Assembly: GCF_039544105.1 (NCBI RefSeq)
Contig: NZ_BAABLA010000022.1
Strand: one strand, 5' to 3'
Source of the DNA: Haloechinothrix_A salitolerans
GTDB taxonomy: Bacteria > Actinomycetota > Actinomycetes > Mycobacteriales > Pseudonocardiaceae
DNA: 64,000 bases
Shown piece by piece: positions 1-9,900 of this stretch. The position numbers and the translations under genes are program-made. How positions within the stretch are numbered: position 1 is the first letter of the stretch; every line of letters begins with the position of its first letter. The notes under the pieces are model-generated. The model ran no database searches. It was not told the origin of the DNA and was given only the letters and a program-made list of their open reading frames with translations.

Positions 1-30
1 GACGGTCTCGGGAACGTCGTAGGGCGTCAT
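1..30 (-). CDS. N-terminus of a protein cut by the window edge
   Basis: Only the first ten codons (reading MTPYDVPETV) are inside the window. An ATG at 30-28 is preceded by a strong AGGAG ribosome binding site at about 37-41 on the minus strand, and the gene follows 58-636 in the same direction with a short gap, so it is probably the next cistron of the same operon. Function cannot be judged from ten residues. Confidence 0.55.
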   Translation of the reverse strand, partial: MTPYDVPETV

Positions 31-57
31 GGTGATCTCCTGTGGTGTGAGGCGTTT

Positions 58-636
58 CTATACCCGGCTCGGAAGGTCGAAGTAGCATTCGTCGTCGCAG
101 TCCTGACCGCCTTTGCTTGCCACGAAAGGGCATTCGTCGCGGTGGGCTTTGGTGAAGGTGACGCTGCCGTCGGGGTGCTCGAAGATGTGCAGCGTTCCGC
201 CGTTGTCGGTTGCCCACGTGATGTCGTTCGGGTCGATGCGGCATTCGGCGTTGTAGCCGATGCTGGTGGCCAGCAACGCGCTCACCGCGCGGTAGAGGTG
301 AGGTGACAAGGTCACGGTGAGCGGCGGTGCGGCAAGAATCTCAGCGGCGCGATGGAAGAGCCGCTCGGCGAACGGGCCGAGGACGGCGGCGGCGTTGACC
401 TCCACGCTCGGGGGCGGGGTGTCGTGCCACCAGTTGTTGAGGTCGTCGGCGGCGAGGGTGGACCAGTCCATGTGGTCGGTGAGCACCTCGGCGACGGCAC
501 CGCTGTGGTTGAGGTAGACGCCTCGCTCGAGGCGGGCGCGGACGGTGCGCCCGGCGATCTCGACGACGCGGGTGTAGTGGTAGCGGGTCGAGGTGGCTCC
601 GGCATCCTGGTCGCGTTCGATGGTTGAGGCGGTCAT
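58..636 (-). CDS. Hypothetical protein with cysteine-rich C-terminus
   Basis: I do not recognise this 192-residue protein. It has no membrane segment or signal peptide. The last 30 residues carry four cysteines (DECPF, then GQDCDDECYF), a spacing that could bind a metal but matches no family I can name. The ATG at 636 is preceded by GGAG about ten bases upstream. It belongs to a minus-strand run of small unknown proteins downstream of the VWA/MoxR pair and is probably co-transcribed with it. Such genes are common in actinobacterial integrative elements; that assignment is inference. Confidence 0.7.
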   Translation of the reverse strand: MTASTIERDQDAGATSTRYHYTRVVEIAGRTVRARLERGVYLNHSGAVAEVLTDHMDWSTLAADDLNNWWHDTPPPSVEVNAAAVLGPFAERLFHRAAEILAAPPLTVTLSPHLYRAVSALLATSIGYNAECRIDPNDITWATDNGGTLHIFEHPDGSVTFTKAHRDECPFVASKGGQDCDDECYFDLPSRV

Positions 637-672
637 GGCGGTCTCCGTCGTGTCGGTGGGTTGGTCGGGGGT

Positions 673-1518
673 TCAGTGGGTGCCGAGCGCGGTGCGCAGC
701 TCGGAGAGGGGGCGGTCGTCGCGGGCACGTCGCCAGAGGTGCCAGCCGTTGACGGTGTAGCCCGCGAGGCTGGTGGCAAGCGCGGTGACGGTGGAGACGG
801 CGAACTCGTGCGGTCCGCCGTCGTGCAGGACACCGCCCTCCCGGACGGTGGCGGTGTGTCCGTTCCACACCAGCTGCTCGCCGACCTCGACCAATCCGGC
901 CTCCAGCAGAGCGGCGAGGGCGTCCGGTCGGCGAGGCGCCGGCGGCGAGGCCACCGCGGACTCGTCGGCGAGTCCGGCAGGAAGCAGTCCTGGGGGCAAG
1001 GCAGCGGCGATCGGCCCGGTCAGCGTCGCCCACTGGGCGTCCTTTAGGGCGACATCGGCGAGGTAGCGCATGTGCACGAGCACCGACATCGCCACCTCGT
1101 GCGGCCAGCGTGCGCCCACCGCCTGCCACGTGCGGACCGTGGACCACTCGCCCTGCGAGGCCGCGACGACCTCGACGTCGGCCACCGCCGGGTCGTCATC
1201 GGTGGGCGGGTGGAGGCGCACCACGACGTCCCCCGTGTGTAGGGCGGCGGGCGGTGGCGCGGGCAGCCACAACCCTGCCAGCAGGTCGGTGGTGTCGGTG
1301 AGCGCGGGGTCGGGGGCGGGCGCGTCCCCGGTGAGCCGAATCGGGGCTCCGGCGGTGTCGGTGGTCCGTATCGCCACCACGACCAGCCCCCATACCCCGG
1401 CGGGTGGACGCAACGGCACGGCGGAAGGCGGTGCCGGGGCAATCAACACCGACTCGGCCGGAAGGGCGGTATGGGCGTGGTTGGTCGGTGTGGTGGTGCC
1501 GTGGGCGTTGCTGGTCAC
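673..1518 (-). CDS. Hypothetical protein
   Basis: A 281-residue soluble protein of unknown function. The reading frame stays open further upstream, but I place the start at GTG 1518 because GGAGG lies seven bases in front of it and the upstream extension is low-complexity and out of keeping with the rest. The N-terminal third is rich in Ala, Pro and Thr; the C-terminal third contains short hydrophobic stretches such as EFAVSTVTALATSLAGYTVN but no clear membrane helix. It sits between two other unknown minus-strand genes of the same accessory block. Confidence 0.65.
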   Translation of the reverse strand: MTSNAHGTTTPTNHAHTALPAESVLIAPAPPSAVPLRPPAGVWGLVVVAIRTTDTAGAPIRLTGDAPAPDPALTDTTDLLAGLWLPAPPPAALHTGDVVVRLHPPTDDDPAVADVEVVAASQGEWSTVRTWQAVGARWPHEVAMSVLVHMRYLADVALKDAQWATLTGPIAAALPPGLLPAGLADESAVASPPAPRRPDALAALLEAGLVEVGEQLVWNGHTATVREGGVLHDGGPHEFAVSTVTALATSLAGYTVNGWHLWRRARDDRPLSELRTALGTH

Positions 1519-1582
1519 GACGTGACCTCCTTCGGTGCGGGTAGCGGGTTCCGGACGTGCGAAGCTGGTCGACTCGCGGCGG

Positions 1583-2095
1583 CTAGCCGCCCAGGGTGGG
1601 TAAGCCGAAGGCGCAGCCGGGCTGGTGGATCGACTCGTCGCGAGCCTCGTCGGCGATCGGGCTGTCGCCGTCGGGGTCGAGGTACTCGCCGAGGTCGGCC
1701 AACGTGGCGACGCGGGTGACCGGGACCTCGTTCTCACAGTCGGGGCAGCGGTCGAGGAGCAGCCACCCGTCACCGGGGGTGGTGAAGTCCGGGATGAACC
1801 GCCACGCGCGCCCGGTCACGGGGTCGGTGACGGTGATCAGGTCACCGGGAACCGGTCCGGTGCGGGTGCGGTACTGGCGGTGTGGGTCGTCCGTGACGAG
1901 CACGCCGTCCACACCGACCTGCAGGGCAGCGGCGATGGTACGGGCGACACGGGCGCGGCGTGCCCACCGGTTCCACCGGTCGGGGTTGTCGTGGCGACGG
2001 CGGAACCCGTCGGGGTCGGCGGCACGGTGGGCGCGCGCGGCGTGCACGGCACGCTCGGCCAGTCCGCTGGTGAGTCCGGGCGCGGCGGTGGTCAT
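1583..2095 (-). CDS. Hypothetical protein with CPDC motif
   Basis: A 170-residue protein of unknown function. Its ATG at 2095 overlaps the stop of the upstream gene as TGATG, which fixes the start and implies translational coupling. The centre reads like a small beta-rich domain (DPVTGRAWRFIPDFTTPGDG) followed by LDRCPDCENEVPV, a CxxC pair that could be half of a zinc ribbon; a later single Cys lies in QPGCAFG. The protein is part of the VWA/MoxR-linked minus-strand block. Confidence 0.65.
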   Translation of the reverse strand: MTTAAPGLTSGLAERAVHAARAHRAADPDGFRRRHDNPDRWNRWARRARVARTIAAALQVGVDGVLVTDDPHRQYRTRTGPVPGDLITVTDPVTGRAWRFIPDFTTPGDGWLLLDRCPDCENEVPVTRVATLADLGEYLDPDGDSPIADEARDESIHQPGCAFGLPTLGG

Positions 2096-2358
2096 CACGA
2101 CCACCCCAGGGCGTTGGCGGCGAGCGCGGGCAGGTACCCGACCTGCTCGCCCGCACCGAGCCACACAACGGGCGGACCGGTACGCGTGGGGCCTTCGTAC
2201 TCGGCGTCGTCCGGGGTGCACGCGACCCGCGCGAGAAGGTTCTCCAGCGGGTAGCCGGGTTGCGTGGCCAGTCGAACCGGGGTGGCCGGGTCGTAGTGTT
2301 CCAGGGCGGCGACCAGTTCGCCGACCGTCGCAATGGTGGTGTCGTACAACGTGATCAC
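2095..2358 (-). CDS. Small hypothetical protein, coupled to next gene
   Basis: An 87-residue acidic protein with no recognised domain. The longest start is GTG 2358, but the GAGAGG ribosome site would then abut the start codon; a TTG at 2349 lies eight bases behind the same site and is an equally good start. The stop overlaps the next ATG as TGATG. It is directly downstream of the VWA gene, so it probably belongs to the same transcript. Confidence 0.55.
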   Translation of the reverse strand: MITLYDTTIATVGELVAALEHYDPATPVRLATQPGYPLENLLARVACTPDDAEYEGPTRTGPPVVWLGAGEQVGYLPALAANALGWS

Positions 2359-2385
2359 CTCTCGGTGTTGGTGGGTATCGGTTGT

Positions 2386-4143
2386 TCAGTGGGTGGCACG
2401 CAGGGCGGCGGTGGCGGCGCGCCCAATGGCCTGCGCGGTGGTCGTGGGGTCGGTCATCACGTGCACGGTCGCCCCGGTCATCGGCTTGCGCCCAGGGACG
2501 TCCGGGGCGATCCACAACACCGCGCAACCGGTGGCGCGCAACCGGTCGAGGAGCTGCTGCCCGTTGCGGCGGGGTCCGTCGCGGAATTTGCCGTCGGACA
2601 CGATGACCAGCAACCGCGCGGCACCGGGGCGCGACAGACCGAGCGCGCCGTCGAGAGCGTCGATTGCGGTGTCGATGGCTTCCCAGTTGTCGCGGGTGGC
2701 GAAGTCCGTCACGGCGGCGGGGGCCTTGCCGGGGCGGGTGATCGGGCGGACGTGGTGCCCGAAGATCACGGTGGCGGTCTCGGCGGGCACCGGACTCTGC
2801 GCGGCGGCGTTGGCCAGAATCCACGCGGTCGAGGCGACCGGTTTCGCGAAGCTGCCCATGGACCCGGACACGTCGCACGCGATGCCCAGACGTAGCGGCG
2901 GGGTCGGGACCGTCGTGCGGGTGGTGCGGGTGAACGGTTCGGCGGTCGGCATCGCCCCGGCGGCCAGTTGTGCCTCGCGTGCCAGCGCACCGCGCATCCG
3001 AAGGCGTCCGGGCGGAATCGGCGAGGTCGACTTGGTCGCTACCCGGTCACGGACCCCGGCGGTGGTCAGCGCGCGCCCTAGCACCCGTGCGGCGGTGCGT
3101 TCGCCCGTGGTCGGCGGTCGGGTGCCGATCGTTTCGGTGCGCCCGTCGCGGGGACCGCCGACCGTGAACACGGTGCGGGCGGCGTCATCCGCCTTCTTCG
3201 CGGCGGCGTCGGCGGCGGCCTTCTCGCGGGCGGCGATCTCGGCGGGGTCCTCGGGCAACTTCGCACGCGCTACCGCCCGCGTCACCTTGCCCAGTACCTT
3301 GCCGATCGCGTCCGCCAGTGGGGACGGCGACGGGGTGCCGGATGGGTCGGGGGTGGCGGACGGGTCGGCGAGGTGCGGCGGGGTGGTGTCGGGGTCGGGT
3401 CCGATGATCTCGCACCACTGGCGGCCGAGTTCGATCATGGCGGCGGTGTCGTCGTCGGCGGTGCGGAACGCCTGACGCCACACCGCCCGCAGCTTGGCGA
3501 GTTTCTCCGCGCCGAGCACGTCTTCCACGGCGCGCGCGACGGGGGCGGTTTCGGTGCGGGTGAGGATGCCGCCGTCGGTGCGTCCCAGGAAGAGGGCGGC
3601 GGTGTGCGCGGCGTCGCGCGGGGTCATTTTCGGGGCGAAGGCGGGGTCGTCGAGTTTCATGCCGCCCGTGACGATGGTTTTCACGCACGCGCGCAACCAG
3701 TGGCGGTCGTCGGGGCGGCGGCGGATCTGTGCCTGTTCGATCCGGGGCTCTTCCAGCAGCAGCGCGGCGTCCACCGCGCCGGGGTCGGCGTCCTTGGGCA
3801 CGTCGGCGAGCCACCGGGTGTGTTTGCTGTGCGCGCATTCGTGAGTCAGCGCGCCCCAGGTGGGGGCATAGCGTTTCCGGTCGCTGATCCGGTGTGGTTT
3901 GGCGGTGGCGGGGTCGACCGGGTGCAGGTGCTTACCGTCGACTTCGATCATGGCGGTGGCGGGCAGGAAACACGCCGGGGCACCCTGTCCGGCACCGGGT
4001 GCAATGGTGACCAGCAGGTCGTCCCGGTCAGCGATCGCGGGGACTTCGGCGGTCAGCGCGGCGGAGAGCGCATCCCATCCGGGGGCGGCGGGGAACACGG
4101 CCGAGGCGGTGGCGGCGGGGTCGGCGATCATGTGCGCGGTCAT
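2386..4143 (-). CDS. VWA-domain protein with N-terminal HExxH motif
   Basis: A 585-residue protein. Residues about 415-585 form a von Willebrand factor A domain: the MIDAS motif DVSGSMGS is at 424-431, with the later Asp in VIVSDGKF. The N-terminal half carries HECAHSKHTRW at 101-111, a match to the HExxH metallopeptidase zinc motif, with Glu residues at 131-132 in LLEEPRIEQ that could supply a third ligand. A Pro/Ala-rich linker with a Lys/Ala coiled stretch (about 300-325) joins the halves. The gene follows a MoxR AAA ATPase by 44 bp; MoxR-VWA pairs act as chaperone or maturation machines in known systems. Start: ATG 4143 behind AAGGA. The peptidase-like motif makes this more than a plain VWA partner. 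Confidence 0.85.
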   Translation of the reverse strand: MTAHMIADPAATASAVFPAAPGWDALSAALTAEVPAIADRDDLLVTIAPGAGQGAPACFLPATAMIEVDGKHLHPVDPATAKPHRISDRKRYAPTWGALTHECAHSKHTRWLADVPKDADPGAVDAALLLEEPRIEQAQIRRRPDDRHWLRACVKTIVTGGMKLDDPAFAPKMTPRDAAHTAALFLGRTDGGILTRTETAPVARAVEDVLGAEKLAKLRAVWRQAFRTADDDTAAMIELGRQWCEIIGPDPDTTPPHLADPSATPDPSGTPSPSPLADAIGKVLGKVTRAVARAKLPEDPAEIAAREKAAADAAAKKADDAARTVFTVGGPRDGRTETIGTRPPTTGERTAARVLGRALTTAGVRDRVATKSTSPIPPGRLRMRGALAREAQLAAGAMPTAEPFTRTTRTTVPTPPLRLGIACDVSGSMGSFAKPVASTAWILANAAAQSPVPAETATVIFGHHVRPITRPGKAPAAVTDFATRDNWEAIDTAIDALDGALGLSRPGAARLLVIVSDGKFRDGPRRNGQQLLDRLRATGCAVLWIAPDVPGRKPMTGATVHVMTDPTTTAQAIGRAATAALRATH

Positions 4144-4187
4144 CGCGGTGTGTCCTTTCCGGACGGTTCGGGTGGGGTGGCGGGTGG

Positions 4188-5399
4188 TCAGATACGGGCA
4201 CCGAGTGCCAGCGGGGCAACGGTTTTGCCGAAGGCGATCTTGACGGCGGTGGCCACGATGTCGCGGTCCTCCTCCGGGGCGGTGCCGATCAGGTTCCCGG
4301 CGGCGGCGTCGGTGCCCAACACGTCGGCGATCTTCTGGAATGCCAACAGTTCGCGCAGTTGCGGTGCCCACCGGATCTCGCCGCCCGCCTGTCGAGTGGA
4401 CAGGTTGCGCGCCACGGACACCGCGCGAGTGTCGATCTTGAGTTGCGCGGCGAGGTCGTAGTCGGTGGACACCTGGATCTGCACGGAAAACCGCGACGCC
4501 AACGCATCGGACAGCACCGCGCCGTGCACGCCGGGGTTGTGTCCGGCCACCACATAGAAGCCGGGGGCGGCGTCGATGACCTCGCCGCCGTTGGCCTTGA
4601 TCATGATTTGGCGGCGGCCGTCCATCGCGGGGTAGACCACGGCGAGCACGGTCGGCGGTATGAGCGTGGCGTCGTCGATGAACAGGGTCCGGCCTTCGCG
4701 CATCGCGCGGACCAGCGGACCGTGCACGAACACGAATTTCCCGTCCGGGGTCTGGGTGTACTCGCCCACGATGTCGGCGACCGTGGTGTCGCCGTCGCCC
4801 TGAATCGTGACCAGGTCACCGAAAGCGGCCTCGACGACCGAGGTCTTCCCGGTTCCGGGTGGTCCGTACATCAGGGCGGCGACCCCGGCGTCACGCAACT
4901 TACGCAGCGCGGTCACGTCGGGCAGCCCGGACAGCTTGCGCGGGTGGTAGAGCTGCCCGTTCGGGCGCGTGACCGGACCGGTCACGGCCGGAGTCGTCGG
5001 GGCGGTGGGCGTGGTCGTCGCGGGCGGTGTCGTCGGGCGGGGTGTGCGGGGGCGGCGGGGTGTGCGGGGGCGGCGGGGTGTGCCGGACGGGACCGCCACG
5101 GGCGCGGCGGCGGCGTCGGCGGTGGTCGGGGTCGACCGGTAGCGGACCGGTTTGGTCGAGGTTTGTTCGGCGTAGCCCCCGGCGGTTAGCGCGGCGAGTG
5201 CGTTGCCGATCGCGCCCGATGACTTCCCGCCGAGTGCGGCGGCGATGTTGCGCGGGGTCAGTTCGGTGCCCGCCTGATCGGTGAGGACTTGCGCCACCTG
5301 TCGGCGGAGTTCGCCGTTGGGCAACCGCCCGCCCGCCGGGGCGGTGGTCGTCGTGCCGGATGCCGCCGGGGCGGTCGTCGGCGTGGCTGGCGTGGTCAT
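4188..5399 (-). CDS. MoxR-type AAA+ ATPase with N-terminal winged-helix-like region
   Basis: A 403-residue ATPase. Walker A GPPGTGKT is at 179-186, Walker B LFIDD at about 239-243, and a sensor-1 Asn is in VVAGHNPG. Residues about 25-85 look like a small winged-helix domain (VAQVLTDQAG, then NIAAALGGKSSGAIGNAL), followed by a Pro/Thr/Arg linker with tandem RRPRTP units around 109-121. This helix-like N-terminus is unusual for MoxR proteins and suggests DNA or protein tethering. It is upstream of the VWA protein, its likely partner. ATG 5399 has AGGA at a good distance. Confidence 0.85.
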   Translation of the reverse strand: MTTPATPTTAPAASGTTTTAPAGGRLPNGELRRQVAQVLTDQAGTELTPRNIAAALGGKSSGAIGNALAALTAGGYAEQTSTKPVRYRSTPTTADAAAAPVAVPSGTPRRPRTPRRPRTPRPTTPPATTTPTAPTTPAVTGPVTRPNGQLYHPRKLSGLPDVTALRKLRDAGVAALMYGPPGTGKTSVVEAAFGDLVTIQGDGDTTVADIVGEYTQTPDGKFVFVHGPLVRAMREGRTLFIDDATLIPPTVLAVVYPAMDGRRQIMIKANGGEVIDAAPGFYVVAGHNPGVHGAVLSDALASRFSVQIQVSTDYDLAAQLKIDTRAVSVARNLSTRQAGGEIRWAPQLRELLAFQKIADVLGTDAAAGNLIGTAPEEDRDIVATAVKIAFGKTVAPLALGARI

Positions 5400-5442
5400 C
5401 GCGGGGTGGTCCTTTCGATCTAGTGCGGGCGGCGGGGAACGG

Positions 5443-5880
5443 TCAGACCGTGGCGGCGTCGATGGCGTCGGGCGCGTTCTGGTGGGCGTCGGCGGCGGCG
5501 TCGGCCGATTCCTGGGTGTGGCCGTAGTCGACCCACCCGCAGTAACAAAACGCGGTCACCGTGTTGTCGGTTTCGGTGGTGGTGTCGGCGTAACACATAA
5601 TCGGCCCCATTCGTCGGACATAGCTCGCGCCGGGTGTGGTATTCGGTGTGGTTTCCGGTTCCCCCGGTGGTAATTCAATTATGACTCTGCCGCGCGCCGC
5701 ACGCAATAGAAATGCCCCCCTATTTTCAAGACTCTTTTCGTGGTCGTCGCGGGGAAATAGAAAGCCGTCCGTACGGTCGCAATTCCGGCCGTCGTTGCAC
5801 CAGTTTTCGCAGGTCAGCGACCGTGTCGCGCGCCGGCCACCGCGGACGGGAATAGCAAGGTAAGGGGCAAGGAATGTCAT
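5443..5880 (-). CDS. Cysteine-rich small protein, start uncertain
   Basis: An unrecognised protein of up to 145 residues. The C-terminal 55 residues hold CYAD and FCYCGWVDYG; the N-terminal part holds TCENWCNDGRNC, so both halves could bind metal. The reading frame is continuous from ATG 5880. Codon use in the middle is AT-richer than elsewhere, as in imported genes. If only the C-terminal part is translated, the start is ATG 5610 or 5598; neither has a strong ribosome site. It is upstream of the MoxR gene on the same strand. Confidence 0.5.
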   Translation of the reverse strand: MTFLAPYLAIPVRGGRRATRSLTCENWCNDGRNCDRTDGFLFPRDDHEKSLENRGAFLLRAARGRVIIELPPGEPETTPNTTPGASYVRRMGPIMCYADTTTETDNTVTAFCYCGWVDYGHTQESADAAADAHQNAPDAIDAATV

Positions 5881-6424
5881 TGGCAGAGGATAAGAAATAA
5901 AACAAAACAATAGAGAAAGTGAGTAGGGGTGGAGGTGAGAGATAGTCAAAAGGTGAGAACAGATGAGCGATGAGGGCGCCGGCCACCCAGCCCGCCCCGA
6001 TGTGTCTACCGGCTTGTGGACAAGCGAGTCTGGGATACCAGCGGATCCCCCTGCGGCGTCGCTGACCAGCATCTCCGCAGGCCGCAGGGGGTGGTCCTCT
6101 AACCTGATCCCCCGTATGAACCCCATCATGAACCCCCGTATGAACCCCCAACGGAAGCCACTGTGCGTGTAGATGATCTCCAGTTCGACTACTGCGCGTG
6201 ACATTCGGTCACGGTTCGCTTTGAGTAGGAATACGGTGGGCCGGTTCCGCCGTTCGGCGTAACGTGGAGGGCTCTACTGCTACGAGACGAGGAGGCCAGG
6301 ACCGGCTCTGCGGCCGTGCTGACCAGGCACGACCGTTTAGGTGGCAGCCGCAGGGGGCACGTCGCCGGACGAGGGGACGACGGGCGCGGCGCGAGGGTCG
6401 GGTCAGTGCACACGGGGAGGCGCT
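5881..6424. other. AT-richer intergenic segment
   Basis: About 540 bp with no convincing gene. The stretch 5885-5960 is purine-rich and much lower in GC than the rest of the window (repeated AAAACAAAACAATAG-like sequence). It contains the 12-bp direct repeats at 6116-6151. The composition change and lack of genes make this a plausible boundary or control region of the accessory block to its left. Confidence 0.5.
6116..6151. repeat. Three 12-bp direct repeats (ATGAACCCC core)
   Basis: ATGAACCCC occurs at 6116, 6128 and 6140, an exact 12-bp period, with variable last three bases. Direct repeats of this kind occur as iterons or regulator sites. The array is 285-310 bp upstream of the HxlR start. 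Confidence 0.6.
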
Positions 6425-6895
6425 ATGAAGGTCGGGGACGAGAGGTTCCTTCGGGGTTTGTACGACCTGAAGTATCTTTTCGGGGACAAGTGGGCACCGG
6501 CCATCCTGGTCACGCTCTCGGGTGGCCCCATGCGGCGAAAAGAAATTCTCTCCACGATCAGCTCGTATTCCATTGGTGAAGAATGGTCGGACAAACACGC
6601 CGTCCTGCACGATAGCATTCTGGCCCGCACATTGAAAAAGATGACCGAAGAAGGTCTTTTGAAGCGGGTTCGATGCACAAAGACTTTTCCGGTCACGGTT
6701 ACTTACGAGTTGAAGCCGGAAGTCTTGGAGTTCTTGACGCTGACTGAGACGCTCGTGGCCTGGGCTGATGAGCATCAGGAACTCATCGCGCAGGCCCAGG
6801 CATACAGTCGCCGGAATGGCGACGAGATGGGCACGCTGACGGGAATTGCCGAGCTGGACGAACTCGGTCTCGGCGATGAAGTGGACGACGAATAG
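6425..6895 (+). CDS. HxlR-family winged-helix regulator
   Basis: A 156-residue transcription factor. The family pattern is clear: LFGDKWAPAILVTLSGGPMR (start of the wHTH), then ILARTLKKMTEEGLLKR, then VTYELKPEVLEFL. HxlR proteins bind DNA as dimers and often sense redox or small ligands. This copy lacks the conserved N-terminal Cys that many HxlR sensors use. A longer frame exists upstream, but ATG 6425 follows GGGGAGG at the proper distance. Codon use is AT-richer than in neighbouring genes, suggesting transfer. No obvious target gene is adjacent on the same strand. Confidence 0.85.
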   Translation: MKVGDERFLRGLYDLKYLFGDKWAPAILVTLSGGPMRRKEILSTISSYSIGEEWSDKHAVLHDSILARTLKKMTEEGLLKRVRCTKTFPVTVTYELKPEVLEFLTLTETLVAWADEHQELIAQAQAYSRRNGDEMGTLTGIAELDELGLGDEVDDE

Positions 6896-6965
6896 GCCGA
6901 GCTGGCACACGCCCGCACGGTCCGGGCCGGCAACGACAAGCCCTCGCCGCCGTTGCCCCACCGCC

Positions 6966-9900
6966 TCAGCTGGCCGCGATGCGACCACGTTCGCCTTGGG
7001 CCTGTGCACTCGCGTCGTCAGCTGAGTTGCCCTCGTGGCGCTGCTCCAGCCGGGCAGCCAGCCCACGAGCCTGCGGAGTCGGCGTCGCGTCGACCTCGGC
7101 GAGCCGGGTGGTCAGCAAGGTCAGCGTCCGCGGGATGGCGTCGAGCTGCCCGAGGCGTTCTTGCAGCCGCATGATGTCGCGGTAGAGCAGTTCGTTGTGC
7201 GGATCGAAGGCCCGCGCGACTTCCAGCAGATCCAGGGTCTGCTGGGGATCGGAGTCCACCAGGGCGCGGGCCAGCGCGGCGACGGCGTCGATGGCGTCGC
7301 GGCGGATCGCCTCACGTGCGGGCTCGATCCACTCGTTCGACATGCCCTCGGCCAGCGGTCCGCCGTAGCTGTTGACCATCTCCCGGTACGCCTCGACACG
7401 AGCCTGGTCGGTCGAGGCCGCGCGACGAGCCGCGACGGCGTGCGCGAAGCGCCAGTAGTCACTGCGAACGCTCGCGGGATCGAGCCGGTAGCGCCCGTTG
7501 CTGGCGGAGACGATGTCGGTCACCGTGCCGTTCGTGGCGGTGGCCAGCGCGCTGCGCATCCGCGAGAGCGCCGTGTGCAGCGCGTTGGTCGGCCGCGCCG
7601 GCGGGTCCTGGCCCCACAGGGCGGACACGAGCGTCTCGCGGGTCGCACCGTCAGGATGCAGCGCCAGCAGCACCAGCAACTCCTTGGTCCTGGGCTGCAA
7701 GGTGCCGGTGATCTCGTGCGCATCGCCGGTGGCGCCGGGTTCAGGGTGCCAGTGCACACGCAGGTCACCGAGCACGGTCACGGTGATCAGCGCCGGGCTG
7801 GTGTCCTGTTCAGCGCCGCTGATGGTGGTTGGCGGCGTCTCGTCCACGGGCATGGCGGATTCGCAGGTCGGCGCTGGTTCGTCGGCCTCGTCCTCGCCGC
7901 GGTGCTCTGTCTCGTCGTTGGCCAGGCGCGACGGGACCGGCCGCTGGCCGCTGGAAGCCGCTGGGCGCAGACGGACGCCGGGCGGCTGAACATCGGCGGG
8001 GGCGAGGATCTCCAGCTCGGTGTCCGGAGGGGCCGGTGCAGTGACCGCAGCCGTGACTTCCAGCTCAACCTCGCCCGCGTCCGAACCGCCGGTCTTGAGC
8101 AGGTCAGCCTCGCCCGGCGAGGTCTGATTGCTGCCGGCGGGGTTTGCCTTGACGATGCGAGGGCGCGGCGTCGATGGCGCGACCACGACGTCGTCGGGAG
8201 CCACGGGCGGGTCCGGCTCGGCGTCCCGGAGCAGCGTCAGCAGTTCGGCGGTGTCGTCGTCGCCGAGGCGGAACATCCGAGTGCCGCGCAGGGGCTCGCC
8301 CAAACCGGGGCCGGTGGCCGAGATCGTGCCGTCCTGGCGGATGTAGCAGGTGACGCCGGGTTGCCACTGGCCCAGCAGCAGCCCGGTGACGCCGAACGGC
8401 GCGCCGTTGTCCAAGACGGCCTGCAGCCGCTGATGGTGTGCTGGTGGCCGTGCCACCAGCACCAGAGGCGGCCAGGTTCCCGGCTCGGCGTCGGGCTTAC
8501 GGCTTGCCGAGGCACGTACCAGGGTCTCGGCCTCTACCGCGTCCAGCGCGTCGTCCAGGTCGGCGACGATCCGCACGGCCGAGGGCAGGTGCCCCTGGGC
8601 TGCTCCGCGTCCGAGCAGCGAGACCAGGTCGTCGGCCGGGACGATGACAACCGCCCCGGCCGACGTCGCCAGGTGGCCTGCGGAGGTGGTGAGCGCGGTG
8701 ACCAGCAGCGCGCGGGCCGCTGCGGGGGCGCCGGCGCCGACCAGCCCGAGGCCGCGGGCGGTCGCGAGGTCGAGGGCGACCTCGCGACCGTCGCGGACAC
8801 CCAGACCTGGCGCGACGGTGGGGGGTCGGCCGGCGCCGGTCTGGGGTGCGCCCACCACGAGCGGTGGCGCAGGCGGGACACGCAGCGAACGCCGCTGTTC
8901 CTCGTCGTCCGGGTAGTCCTCGTCGAGGTCGATCTCGTCGTCGGCCTCGGCGCGCAGATGAGCAAGCCGCAACTGGTAGACCACAGGCGCGACGGGCAGG
9001 TCGTCGCGGTCACCGCTGCCGGGCCGGTACCGGCTGCGATAGCGGCGGCGGGCGACCATCAGCGCCGCGCTGACCGCGGCGGCCAGCCCGAGACCGACGA
9101 ACAGCTCCGTTCCCCACCGGACGCCGGGGTCGCCCGTCGCGGGAGGGGTGTTCGTGCTGGTCGCGGCCGGTGGTGTCTGCTGGGTGGACGGTGCGGGTTG
9201 CGCTGGTGTGGACGGTTGGATGCTCGTCGGTGGCGCGGCGGAAGTCGGCGGGGCTGTGGTCGGCGGGGCGGGAGTCGTCTGGTGCGGGTCGGCCGGCTGC
9301 TGCGGCGGCACGGCTGGCGCGCTCGCCTCTCGCGGCAGGGCGAGTTCCTCGCCGGGGAAGATCAGGCTGGGTTTGGTGAAGCTGTGGCCGTTCGGTTGCG
9401 GCTTGCCCTTGTTGAGGTCGAAGATCTCCGGCCAGCGTGCGCCGTCGCCGAGGGTGCGTTCGGCGATGCGCCACAACGAGTCGTGGACTCCGTTCTGCGG
9501 TGCCAGCACGACCACCGACTCCGGATGCGCGGGAGCGGTGGCGGTGCTGTCTTTGGTGGTGGTCTGAGTGGAGTAGACCGCGTTGCGGACCACCGTGCCC
9601 TCCCCGGTGGAGGCCTGGTGTTGCCATGCGGGGGCGGTCGCCACGACTTGCGATTCGGTCCCGAGTGCTGTGGACAACGAGGTGACCGGTGCTGGTGCGG
9701 GCCGGTTGCCCAGCACTGCCAGCAGGACCGCGCCGACCAGGACGCCGGCCAGCGCGTGAACCGGACCGGCGGCGGAGAAGTCCGGCAACCGGGCCGCGTC
9801 GAATCCGCTGCGGGCCAGGTCGACCGTGCACCGCAGGACGTCGATGGTGAACGCGGCCCACGTGATCCAACACAAGCAGGCGAGGAAGTTCAGCAGGAAC

